This document shows positions 8,203 through 15,670 of a DNA stretch of 64,000 nucleotides, piece after piece. The position numbers and the translations under genes were made by a program. The notes under the pieces are model-generated. The model did no database searches and had not been told where the DNA came from. It saw nothing but the letters and a program-made list of their open reading frames with translations. The DNA lies in the NCBI GenBank assembly GCA_963760965.1, contig CAVXEW010000002.1, positions 434,001-498,000 of the forward strand, in the 5' to 3' direction. How positions within the stretch are numbered: the stretch's first letter is position 1; every line of letters starts with the position of its first letter. Origin of the DNA: Pararhizobium_B sp963760965. Lineage in GTDB: Bacteria; Pseudomonadota; Alphaproteobacteria; Rhizobiales; Rhizobiaceae.

Positions 8203-9057
8203 ATGAGCACGCCCGACCTCGCCGCCCTCGAACAGGAAATCGAAACCGCCTTCGACAACCGGGCCGAGGTCGACACCGGCACCCGGGGCGCCGTCCGCGA
8301 AGCGGTCGAGGCGGCGCTCGACCTCCTCGACAAAGGCAGTGCACGCGTCGCCGAACGCGGGCCCGACGGGAACTGGACGGTCAACCAGTGGCTCAAGAAG
8401 GCAGTGCTGCTGTCCTTCCGCCTGAACCCGATGAGCGTGATCGAGGGCGGCCCGGGCCAAGCGTCGTGGTGGGACAAGGTACCTTCGAAATTCCAGGGCT
8501 GGGGCGCCACGCAGTTCGAAAAGGCAGGCTTTCGCGCGGTTCCCGGCGCGGTGGTGCGGCGCTCGGCGCATATCGGCAAGGGAGTGGTGCTGATGCCCTC
8601 CTTCGTCAATCTCGGCGCCCATGTCGACGAAGGCACGATGGTCGACACATGGGCGACCGTCGGTTCCTGCGCGCAGATCGGCAAGAACGTCCATCTGTCG
8701 GGCGGTGTCGGCATCGGCGGGGTGCTCGAGCCGATGCAGGCCGGCCCGACGATCATCGAGGACAATTGCTTCATCGGCGCCCGCTCCGAGGTCGTGGAGG
8801 GCTGCATCGTGCGCGAGGGCTCCGTTCTCGGGATGGGCGTTTTCATCGGCAAGTCGACCAAGATCGTCGACCGCGCCACCGGCTCGGTCAGCTATGGCGA
8901 AGTGCCGCCCTATTCGGTCGTCGTGGCGGGCTCGATGCCCGGCAAGCCCATGGGCAACGGCGAGCCTGGACCGAGCCTCTACTGCGCCGTCATCGTCAAG
9001 CACGTCGACGAAAGGACGCGATCGAAGGTCGGGATCAACGAACTGCTGCGCGACTGA
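8203..9057 (+). CDS. dapD: 2,3,4,5-tetrahydropyridine-2,6-dicarboxylate N-succinyltransferase
   Basis: A 284-residue cytosolic trimer-forming acyltransferase of the succinylase branch of lysine/diaminopimelate synthesis. The C-terminal half is a left-handed beta helix: hexapeptide repeats run from about residue 125 (HIGKGVVLMPSFVNLG) to 230. The FNPMSVIEGG-like region appears as LNPMSVIEGG near 77, and ARSEVVEGC is in the catalytic area. The AAGGA ribosome site is 6 bases before the ATG. dapE, often the next gene in rhizobia, is absent here. dapB lies 21 kb downstream. Confidence 0.97.
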   Translation: MSTPDLAALEQEIETAFDNRAEVDTGTRGAVREAVEAALDLLDKGSARVAERGPDGNWTVNQWLKKAVLLSFRLNPMSVIEGGPGQASWWDKVPSKFQGWGATQFEKAGFRAVPGAVVRRSAHIGKGVVLMPSFVNLGAHVDEGTMVDTWATVGSCAQIGKNVHLSGGVGIGGVLEPMQAGPTIIEDNCFIGARSEVVEGCIVREGSVLGMGVFIGKSTKIVDRATGSVSYGEVPPYSVVVAGSMPGKPMGNGEPGPSLYCAVIVKHVDERTRSKVGINELLRD

Positions 9058-9233
9058 TCGTGGGTCTCCGTACGTCCCGGCGGCCCGGAAACGGACGTAT
9101 CCAAGGCAGCCGAGGCCAGGAGGAATTCTCATCAACCGCCGGCACGCCGTGCGGCGGGAGACGACGTCGAAGCGATTGCCGGGCGGGAACCGGGTGATCG
9201 ACGCTTGACCGGGCGCTGGATTTCCTTATTTCC

Positions 9234-9248
9234 TTGGAACGATTCTAA
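9234..9248. promoter_or_regulatory. Irr-type iron control element (ICE box) of mbfA
   Basis: TTGGAACGATTCTAA is an imperfect inverted repeat (TTGGAA / TTCTAA around CGA). It matches the ICE pattern TTNGAA-N3-TTCNAA known for the alphaproteobacterial regulator Irr. It ends 17 bases before the mbfA ATG, where a bound repressor would block expression under low iron. Confidence 0.7.
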
Positions 9249-9264
9249 ACTAGCCGGGGCCCCA

Positions 9265-10248
9265 ATGTTCAACCGCATCTTCAGTTTTGGCCGCCGCCCG
9301 TTCTCGTCCCTTTCCGAGCAGGAGATCCTGGCGCTCGCAATTTCGTCGGAGGAGGACGACGCCCGCATCTACCTCGCCTACGCAGACGCGATCCGCGATC
9401 AGTATCCGGCGTCCGCGAGAGTCTTCGAGGACATGGCCGAGGAGGAAAACCTGCACCGCGACGGGCTGATCGCCCGGCATCGCGAGCGCTTCGGCGAGCG
9501 AATTCCGCTGATCCGGCGCGAGCACGTCAGCGGGTTCTACGAACGCAAGCCGGACTGGCTGATCAAGAACCTCTCGATCGACAAGGTCCGGGCCGAGGCG
9601 GAGGCGATGGAGGGGCAGGCCCACCGCTTCTACCTAGAAGCCATCAAGCACGTTTCCGACGCCGGCACGCGCCAGCTCCTCGGGGATCTCGCCGTCGCCG
9701 AGCAGAGTCACGAGAGCCTTGCCCGGCGGCTCGGCGAGAAGCACACGCCCGAGGACATCAGGGACGAAGAGGCCGCCACGGAGCGGCGGCAGTTCATCCT
9801 GACCTACGTGCAGCCGGGCCTGGCGGGCCTGATGGATGGCTCGGTTTCAACGCTGGCGCCGATCTTCGCTACGGCGTTCGCCACCCACGAGACCCACACC
9901 ACGCTCCTCGTCGGCCTCGCCGCCGCCATCGGCGCCGGCATCTCGATGGGATTCACCGAGGCTGCCCACGACGACGGCAAGATCTCCGGCCGCGGCTCGC
10001 CGATCAAGCGCGGGCTCGCCTGCGGCGTGATGACGGCGGCCGGCGGCCTCGGGCACGCCCTGCCCTATCTGATTCCGCACTTCTGGACCGCCACCGCGAT
10101 TGCAGTCGCCATCGTGTTCGTCGAACTGTGGGTGATCGCGTACATCCAGAACCACTGGATGGAGACGCCTTGGGCCCGCGCCGTGATCCAGGTGGTGATC
10201 GGTGGCGCTCTGGTCTTCGCGGCGGGCATGCTGATCGGCAATGCCTGA
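9265..10248 (+). CDS. mbfA: Membrane-bound ferritin / iron exporter MbfA
   Basis: A 327-residue fusion of two domains. The N-terminal ferritin-like four-helix domain (about 15-155) carries Glu and His metal ligands in SSEEDD (27-32), AEEENLH (58-64), EGQAH (116-120) and AEQSHE (145-150). The C-terminal VIT1-type transporter domain (about 170-327) has several hydrophobic segments, with GLAGLMDGSVSTLAPIFATA beginning at 175. This architecture is the Erv/MbfA family, which exports iron and protects against iron and peroxide stress. ATG at 9265 follows an ICE box, consistent with Irr control. No second iron gene is adjacent. Confidence 0.93.
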   Translation: MFNRIFSFGRRPFSSLSEQEILALAISSEEDDARIYLAYADAIRDQYPASARVFEDMAEEENLHRDGLIARHRERFGERIPLIRREHVSGFYERKPDWLIKNLSIDKVRAEAEAMEGQAHRFYLEAIKHVSDAGTRQLLGDLAVAEQSHESLARRLGEKHTPEDIRDEEAATERRQFILTYVQPGLAGLMDGSVSTLAPIFATAFATHETHTTLLVGLAAAIGAGISMGFTEAAHDDGKISGRGSPIKRGLACGVMTAAGGLGHALPYLIPHFWTATAIAVAIVFVELWVIAYIQNHWMETPWARAVIQVVIGGALVFAAGMLIGNA

Positions 10249-10310
10249 TCTGCTTGCCCAGTCGGCACCGGCTCTCTAAGCTCGACCGAAACGACATGAG
10301 GAGCGGACAC

Positions 10311-11216
10311 ATGTGGCGCGGCGTCTTTCCCGCAGTGACGACGAAATTCACCGAGGAGGGCGCGCTCGACAAGCGCGAGATGGAGCGCTGCTTCGGCCTG
10401 CAGATCGACGCCGGCGTCGACGGCCTCATCGTCTGCGGCTCACTCGGCGAGGCGATGGCTCTGGAATCGGAGGAGAAGCTCGAGATCCTGGCCATTGCAA
10501 AGGCGGCGGCCGGCGGAAAGCCGGTGCTGATGACCGTGTGCGAGAGTGCAACGCGACGGGCCCAGGCGGCAGCCGAAGCGGCCGCCGAGGTCGGCGCGGA
10601 CGGCTTCATGATCCTTCCCGGCGTGCCCTACCGTTCGCGGCCCGCGGAGACGATCTCGCACATTCGAGCCGTGATCGCGGCGGGTGGCAAGCCGTCAATG
10701 ATCTACAACAATCCCGTGGCCTACGGAGTCGACGTGACGCCGGACATGTTCGAGGAACTCGCCGGAGACGAACTGGTCGTGGCGATGAAGGAATCGACCG
10801 ACGACATCCGTCGCATCACGGAGATCGTGACGCGCTTCGGCGATCGCTTCGACATCTTTACCGGCGTCGACAACCTCGCCCTGGAAAGCCTGTTGATGGG
10901 TGCCCATGGCTGGGTCGCCGGCCTCGTCGTCGCCTTTCCCGCGGAGACCGTCGCGATCTGGCGGCTGGTGCAGGAGGGGCGGATCGCGGAAGCGCGGGAT
11001 ATCTATCGCTGGTTCCGCCCGCTCCTCGACCTCGACGTCTCGACCAACCTCGTGCAGAACATCAAGCTGGCGGAGACGCTGGCGATCGGCTCGAACGACC
11101 GGGTACGGATGCCGCGCCTGCCACTCGATGGCGCCGAACGCAAGCGTGTCGCCGGCATCGTCGAAGCCGCGCTCGCCAGCCGGCCGGACCTCGCCAGCCT
11201 CAAGCTCGCCGCCTGA
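10311..11216 (+). CDS. Dihydrodipicolinate synthase family lyase/aldolase, substrate uncertain
   Basis: A 301-residue class I (Schiff-base) aldolase of the DapA/NanA superfamily. The catalytic lysine is K160 in VVAMKEST, and the partner tyrosine is probably Y132 in MIYNNPVAY. The glycine loop reads CGSLGE where true DapA has GTTGE. This variant and the YNNP motif suggest a catabolic member; 4-hydroxyproline-pathway deaminases and 2-keto-3-deoxy acid aldolases are candidates. The ATG at 10311 has AGGAG nearby; an ATG at 10296 overlaps that site and is less likely. A beta-hydroxyacid dehydrogenase follows on the same strand. Confidence 0.8.
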   Translation: MWRGVFPAVTTKFTEEGALDKREMERCFGLQIDAGVDGLIVCGSLGEAMALESEEKLEILAIAKAAAGGKPVLMTVCESATRRAQAAAEAAAEVGADGFMILPGVPYRSRPAETISHIRAVIAAGGKPSMIYNNPVAYGVDVTPDMFEELAGDELVVAMKESTDDIRRITEIVTRFGDRFDIFTGVDNLALESLLMGAHGWVAGLVVAFPAETVAIWRLVQEGRIAEARDIYRWFRPLLDLDVSTNLVQNIKLAETLAIGSNDRVRMPRLPLDGAERKRVAGIVEAALASRPDLASLKLAA

Positions 11217-11393
11217 CGCAAGAGCGCGGACGGGCGGAGAGGCCAGGCGAGCCTTTTGTCCGAGGGCGCAGGGTGCCGTGAAGCCGTGAGCCGACCCGGC
11301 CGCCTTGACTGCCCCGCTCCGGACGCCATCTGCCCCCTCAAATCGTCCGGCAGCCGGCCGCGACCGCGGCCGCCAAAGAAGGAAGGGTGGAAG

Positions 11394-12260
11394 ATGGCGC
11401 AGATCGCTTTCCTCGGAATGGGCGCGATGGGCTCCCGCATGGCGCGGAACCTGCTCGAGGCCGGTCATTCGGTCAACGTCTGGAACCGTTCGCGTGACAG
11501 GACGAGGCCACTCGAGGAGGAGGGCGCCGGCGTGGCGGAAACGCCGCGCGCGGCGGCCCGGACAGCCGACATTGTCATGAGCATGCTGCGCGACGACGCA
11601 GCTTCCGAAAATGTCTGGTGCGACCCGGAGATCGGTGCGCTCGACGGCATGGCCAAGGGATCGATCGCCGTCGAAAGCTCGACTGTCAGCGTCGGCTGGA
11701 CGAAGGAGCTCGGCCGGCGGGCGGCCGGACGGGGTGTTGCGTTTGCCGACGCCCCCGTCTCAGGCTCACGCCCCCAGGCGGAAGGCGGAACACTCGTTTA
11801 CCTCGTCGGTGCCGATGCCGCGACCTTCGAGGCGCTCGAACCGGTGCTTGCCTGCATGGGTTCGACCATTCACCACTGCGGCGGGAACGGCGCCGGGACG
11901 ACAATCAAGCTGGCGGTCAACATGCTGCTCGGCGTCCAGGGCGTCGCGATGGCGGAGGCGCTGGGACTTGCCGGACGGGCCGGCATGGATATCGGCACGG
12001 CTGCCGAGATCATCGGCTCGACCCCGGTGTGCAGTCCGGCTGCGAAGATAGCCGCAGGAATGATGGCCAGGGAGGATTATTCTCCCCTGTTCCCGGTCGA
12101 CCTTATGGAGAAGGACTTCGGCGGCATCGCAGCAGCCGCCAAGGATCTCGGGGCAGAAGTGCCGCTGTCGGAGGCGACGCGCAAGCGCTACCGCGAGGCC
12201 ATGGAGGCCGGCCTGTCGCAGGAGAACTATCCCGCCGTCTTCAGGCTCTATCGCGATTGA
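11394..12260 (+). CDS. NAD(P)-dependent beta-hydroxyacid dehydrogenase (3-hydroxyisobutyrate dehydrogenase family)
   Basis: A 288-residue two-domain dehydrogenase. The Rossmann motif FLGMGAMGSRMARNL is at residues 6-20. The substrate loop DAPVSGSRPQAEGGTL starts near 119 and the catalytic lysine is K172 in GAGTTIKLAVN. The family includes 3-hydroxyisobutyrate, tartronate semialdehyde and succinic semialdehyde reductases, and these cannot be separated by eye. A GAAGGAAGG ribosome site precedes ATG 11394. It may act with the upstream DapA-like enzyme. It converges on the peptidase gene with 33 bases between. Confidence 0.88.
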   Translation: MAQIAFLGMGAMGSRMARNLLEAGHSVNVWNRSRDRTRPLEEEGAGVAETPRAAARTADIVMSMLRDDAASENVWCDPEIGALDGMAKGSIAVESSTVSVGWTKELGRRAAGRGVAFADAPVSGSRPQAEGGTLVYLVGADAATFEALEPVLACMGSTIHHCGGNGAGTTIKLAVNMLLGVQGVAMAEALGLAGRAGMDIGTAAEIIGSTPVCSPAAKIAAGMMAREDYSPLFPVDLMEKDFGGIAAAAKDLGAEVPLSEATRKRYREAMEAGLSQENYPAVFRLYRD

Positions 12261-12293
12261 TGCGGGCGCAGCCCACAGGCTGCCCCGTGGCTC

Positions 12294-12914
12294 TCAACGA
12301 ACAGAACCGACGAGGAGTTCGCTGCCGTTCTCGATGCTGACCCACTGGCCGGAATTGTCCAGCGCCTGGCGCTTCAGGTAGGCGTAGGGCGTCTCGGTCC
12401 AGGGCTTCACGCGATCAGCGAGATTGTCGAGAACGTAGTCGCCCTTCGAGGTGCGCAAGGTCAGGACGGCGTGGCCTTCTCCGTCGGGCTTGCGAACGAC
12501 CGTGATCAGCAGGTCCGAAGGCCGGAAGCCGTGCTGCTCCAGAGTGTACTGCTTGAGCAGGACATAGTCCTCGCAGTCGCCGGCGGTCTTGGGATAGGCC
12601 CAGTATTCCTCCTTGCCGTACTGGCGCATGTCCGTTTCCGGCATGATCGAGAGGTTGACGGCCGAGTTGATTTCCCGCACGAGCTTCCATTGATTGCGCG
12701 AAAGGCTGGGGGCATGGGCGTCTGACGAGTGCGGCTCGCACTGCTCCCGGTAGCGCTTGCAGAAATCGTAGTGGCCGATAGGCTGCGAGGTGATCGAGCC
12801 CGTAACCATGAACCGGCCAGCCATCCGGCCGGGGGCCGCATCTGCCAGGGTGGAGGGTATGCCGAAAGCAAGCGCGGCCACCGCCATGCCAACCGCTTTC
12901 CAGTAAGACTTCAT
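12294..12914 (-). CDS. Bacterial transglutaminase-like cysteine peptidase (BTLCP), exported
   Basis: A 206-residue protein with an N-terminal signal peptide (hydrophobic about 7-22, cleavage likely near ADAAPG), so periplasmic. The papain-like triad is visible: C114 in TAGDCEDYVLLK, H148 in GEGHAVLT and D163 in YVLDNLADRV. This is the BTLCP (DUF920) family common in rhizobia. The related LapG protease cleaves adhesins, but here there is no adhesin or LapD-like gene beside it. A perfect CtrA-type box lies 31-45 bases upstream of the start codon, suggesting cell-cycle control. Substrate unknown. Confidence 0.88.
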   Translation of the reverse strand: MKSYWKAVGMAVAALAFGIPSTLADAAPGRMAGRFMVTGSITSQPIGHYDFCKRYREQCEPHSSDAHAPSLSRNQWKLVREINSAVNLSIMPETDMRQYGKEEYWAYPKTAGDCEDYVLLKQYTLEQHGFRPSDLLITVVRKPDGEGHAVLTLRTSKGDYVLDNLADRVKPWTETPYAYLKRQALDNSGQWVSIENGSELLVGSVR

Positions 12915-12944
12915 GTCCCGACACCGCCTTGCCAAGGTCAATCC

Positions 12945-12959
12945 TTAACAAACAGTTAA
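12945..12959. promoter_or_regulatory. CtrA-type box upstream of BTLCP gene
   Basis: TTAA-CAAACAG-TTAA exactly fits the full CtrA recognition pattern TTAA-N7-TTAA. It lies 31-45 bases upstream of the leftward peptidase ATG. The only other perfect copy I found in the window is upstream of dnaA. Confidence 0.6.
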
Positions 12960-13057
12960 AGGCGGCGATCGAGGACTGTCAACGCGGGATCATGTTTCCG
13001 GCCGAAACATGGTTAAGAACCGGCGCGTTCCGGGGGGCGCGGCACGACGCCGCGCCT

Positions 13058-13867
13058 TCAGCCACGAACCGCAGCAATCAGGTTCTCGAGCGCGCTTCGC
13101 ATGCGCTCGATGTCCTCAGGGCGGGAAAGGCGATGATCGCCGTCGCGCACCAGCGTCAGGACGACGTCGTCGGAAGGCAGATGATCCACGAGCCGCAGGG
13201 CATGGCGATAGGGGACGTCGGGATCGGCCATGCCCTGGATGATGTGCACCGGGCAGCCGGTGTCGATGATGCCGTCGAGCACGCGGTTCTTTCTCCCGTC
13301 CTCGAAAAGAGCGCGGGTGTAGACATCGGGCTCCGGGCCGTAGGGTGTCGGCTCCTCGAAGCGACCCTTCGTCTCCAGGTCGCGCTTCTGTGCGTCGGTG
13401 AGTTCGGGCTCCATCAGTTCGACGGTGAAGTCCGGAGCCGGCGCCAGAAGAAGGAGCCCTCCGATCCGGTCCCGGGCGCCCCTTCGGCCGAGTTCCTGCA
13501 GCATCCTGAGGGCGATCCAGCCGCCCATCGACGATCCGGCGAGAATTTGCGGCCCCTTCGTGAAGCGCTCGAAAACCGCCAGGCTCTCCTCCAGCCAGCG
13601 CGAGATCGTCCCGTCGACGAAGGCGCCGCCGGAGGCGCCGTGGCCGGAGTAGTCGTGCCTGGTGCAGGCGATGCCCTCGGCCTCCGCCAGCCGGTCCAGT
13701 TCCACCGCCTTCGTCCCCTCCATGTCCGAGCGGAAGCCGCCGAGCCAGACGAGCCCGGGCGAACCGGCGTTCCTTGCGGCGCGGTGGCGCACCGCGATCC
13801 GCCGGGCAGCCTCACCGTCGCCGACGTCGATCGTCTCCATCGTTGCGGGCGATGTTTTCTCGGGCAT
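13058..13867 (-). CDS. Alpha/beta hydrolase, ABHD10-like
   Basis: A 269-residue serine hydrolase. The nucleophile elbow is GSSMGG near residue 112, the acid is probably the Asp in GMADPDVPY, and the histidine is in RDGDHRLSRPED near 245. The N-terminal GFRSDMEGTKA with DYSGHGAS resembles ABHD10-type thioesterases/acyl-glucuronide hydrolases. ATG at 13867 has AAGGAG six bases upstream; a TTG two codons earlier is unlikely. It is separated from the downstream peptidase by a GC-rich 143-base spacer and is divergent from infC. Substrate not predictable. Confidence 0.83.
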   Translation of the reverse strand: MPEKTSPATMETIDVGDGEAARRIAVRHRAARNAGSPGLVWLGGFRSDMEGTKAVELDRLAEAEGIACTRHDYSGHGASGGAFVDGTISRWLEESLAVFERFTKGPQILAGSSMGGWIALRMLQELGRRGARDRIGGLLLLAPAPDFTVELMEPELTDAQKRDLETKGRFEEPTPYGPEPDVYTRALFEDGRKNRVLDGIIDTGCPVHIIQGMADPDVPYRHALRLVDHLPSDDVVLTLVRDGDHRLSRPEDIERMRSALENLIAAVRG

Positions 13868-14042
13868 TCTCAACTCCTTTTCGGGACTCTATAGCCAATT
13901 TCCCGTCATCCTCACACTGCAGGATGATTTTTTCGGCCAGCCATGCTATTGACTTGTCGCCGGCGATACCGACATTGCGGCCCTCGGCCGCTGGAACGGC
14001 GGCATGTTCGCACATATCGAAACAGTCAAGGAGAATACGGCC

Positions 14043-14579
14043 ATTCGCAGACCGTTCAGAGCGCCACCACCCACCAAGGAGGGCCCACGCGCCAACAGCG
14101 AAATCCGGACACCCCGGGTGCAGCTCATCGATGCCGAAGGCAACAATCACGGCATCGTTGCCACAGACGAAGCTCTCTCCATCGCCGTGCAGGAAGGCCT
14201 CGATCTCGTCGAGATCGCACCGAACGCCGATCCGCCCGTCTGCAAGATCCTGGATCTCGGCAAGCTGAAGTACCAGAACCAGAAGAAGGCCGCCGAGGCC
14301 CGCAAGAAGCAGAAGACCGTCGAGGTCAAGGAAATAAAGATGCGGCCCAACATCGACACCCACGACTACCAGGTGAAGATGAAGGCCATGAACCGCTTCT
14401 TCGAGGAAGGCGACAAGGTCAAGGTGACGCTGCGCTTCCGCGGCCGCGAAATGGCCCACCAGGAACTCGGCATGAGGCTGCTGCAGCAGGTCAAGCAGGA
14501 CACGGTCGAGATCGCCAAGGTGGAAGCCGAGCCCAAGCTCGAAGGCCGCCAGATGATGATGGTGCTTGCGCCCCGCTGA
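14043..14579 (+). CDS. infC: Translation initiation factor IF-3, AUU start
   Basis: A 178-residue IF-3 that binds the 30S subunit and monitors start-codon choice. The N-domain contains the LIDAEGNN...LDLVEIAPNADPPVCKI blocks, the linker has the KKAAEARKKQK helix, and the C-domain has RPNIDTHDYQVK and VTLRFRGREMAH. I place the start at ATT 14043: it gives the canonical IRRPFRAPPPTKEGPR N-terminus and lies 8 bases after AAGGAGA (14028-14034). The only upstream ATG in frame (14004) lacks a ribosome site and would add 13 odd residues. A rare AUU start allows IF-3 to repress its own synthesis, as known in E. coli. Confidence 0.95.
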   Translation: MRRPFRAPPPTKEGPRANSEIRTPRVQLIDAEGNNHGIVATDEALSIAVQEGLDLVEIAPNADPPVCKILDLGKLKYQNQKKAAEARKKQKTVEVKEIKMRPNIDTHDYQVKMKAMNRFFEEGDKVKVTLRFRGREMAHQELGMRLLQQVKQDTVEIAKVEAEPKLEGRQMMMVLAPR

Positions 14580-14621
14580 GCGGGGGCGCTGACCGCCTCA
14601 GTGCCAACTTTTTTGTAGAAG

Positions 14622-14644
14622 GGGCCGGTCGGACCGGCCCTTTT
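14622..14644 (+). terminator. Rho-independent terminator after infC
   Basis: GGGCCGG (14622-14628) pairs with CCGGCCC (14634-14640) across a five-base loop and is followed by TTTT. It lies 43 bases after the infC stop, so infC may be transcribed apart from rpmI-rplT. Confidence 0.75.
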
Positions 14645-14836
14645 CGCGATTCCTGGCACCGGCGCCGCTCGCGGTCGCCTCCTGGCAGGGGCTGCGTGCA
14701 GGGCGGCGTTGCATTTCGACTTCACTGCGGCTATAAGGCCGCCGTCGAGCGGGCCGGCAGGGCATGCCGTGTCAGTTCTCGAACGCGAAGGAAGCCGGGT
14801 TCGTCACCGGACATCCGACAAACAACAACAAGGAAA

Positions 14837-14852
14837 CCGCCCCGATGGGCGG
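14837..14852 (+). promoter_or_regulatory. Leader hairpin just before rpmI
   Basis: CCGCCC and GGGCGG flank a CGAT loop, ending 13 bases before the rpmI Shine-Dalgarno sequence and followed by a short pyrimidine run. This could be a ribosomal-protein leader structure (L20-type autoregulation) or an attenuator. The rest of the 14645-14877 stretch shows no gene. Confidence 0.4.
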
Positions 14853-14877
14853 GTCTTTCCGTTGAAGGAGTAGCAAA

Positions 14878-15078
14878 ATGCCCAAGATGAAGACGAAATC
14901 GTCGTGCAAGAAGCGCTTCAAGATCACGGCCACCGGCCGGGTCAAGTCGGCCGCCGCCGGCAAGCGCCATGGCATGATCAAGCGGTCCACCAAGTTCATT
15001 CGCGACGCCCGCGGCACGATGGTTCTTTCCGAGCCCGATGCCAGGATCGTCAAGAAATTCATGCCGAACAGCCACTAG
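14878..15078 (+). CDS. rpmI: 50S ribosomal protein L35
   Basis: A 66-residue basic protein starting MPKMKTKSSCKKRFKI, which is diagnostic for L35. It contains KRHGMIKRSTKFIR and ends KKFMPNSH. A GAAGGAG ribosome site precedes the ATG. It is cotranscribed with rplT, 36 bases downstream, in the conserved infC-rpmI-rplT order. Confidence 0.98.
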   Translation: MPKMKTKSSCKKRFKITATGRVKSAAAGKRHGMIKRSTKFIRDARGTMVLSEPDARIVKKFMPNSH

Positions 15079-15114
15079 GCTTTCGCACCGGACCGAATTG
15101 AAGGAGATCACACC

Positions 15115-15516
15115 ATGGCACGAGTGAAGAGAGGCGTCACCTCCCACGCCAAGCACAAGAAGGTTCTCAAGCAGGCGAAGGGCTTCTACGGTCGCCGCAA
15201 GAACACGATCCGCGCCGCCAAGGCCGCCGTCGATCGTTCGAAGCAGTATGCCTATCGCGACCGCAAGGTGAACAAGCGCAATTTCCGGGCCCTCTGGATC
15301 CAGCGCATCAACGCCGCCGTGCGCGAACACGGCCTCACCTACGGCCGCTTCATCGACGGCCTGACGAAGGCCGGCATCGAGGTCGATCGGAAGGTCCTGT
15401 CCGACATGGCGATTCATGAGCCGGAGGCTTTCGGCGCGCTCGTCGAGGCGTCCAAGAAGTCGCTCGCCTATCTCAAGGACACGACGCCGAACGCCTTTGA
15501 AAGCGCTGTGCACTAG
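15115..15516 (+). CDS. rplT: 50S ribosomal protein L20
   Basis: A 133-residue basic rRNA-binding protein essential for early 50S assembly. It starts MARVKRGVTSHAKHKKVLK and contains AKGFYGRRKNTIR and the C-terminal LTYGRFIDGL block. GAAGGAGATC precedes the ATG. It is followed by a clear terminator, which separates it from the Rieske gene and pheST, although rplT-pheS are usually close neighbours. Confidence 0.98.
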   Translation: MARVKRGVTSHAKHKKVLKQAKGFYGRRKNTIRAAKAAVDRSKQYAYRDRKVNKRNFRALWIQRINAAVREHGLTYGRFIDGLTKAGIEVDRKVLSDMAIHEPEAFGALVEASKKSLAYLKDTTPNAFESAVH

Positions 15517-15558
15517 GCCAGCGCTTTCCCAAAGCTTCCTTGGAATTCAACGTTTGGG

Positions 15559-15592
15559 AAACCCGCGCTGGCAGGGCCGGCGCGGGTTTTTC
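15559..15592 (+). terminator. Rho-independent terminator after rplT
   Basis: AAACCCGCGC (15559-15568) pairs perfectly with GCGCGGGTTT (15580-15589) across an 11-base loop; the T run extends to 15591. It is one of the strongest terminators in the window and closes the rpmI-rplT unit. Confidence 0.85.
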
Positions 15593-15670
15593 ATTGCACC
15601 ACACGTGTCGACGCGCTAACCGCCGATCGAACGGCCTGAACCGGAAATCCTGACGAGGCAGCAGCATGCG

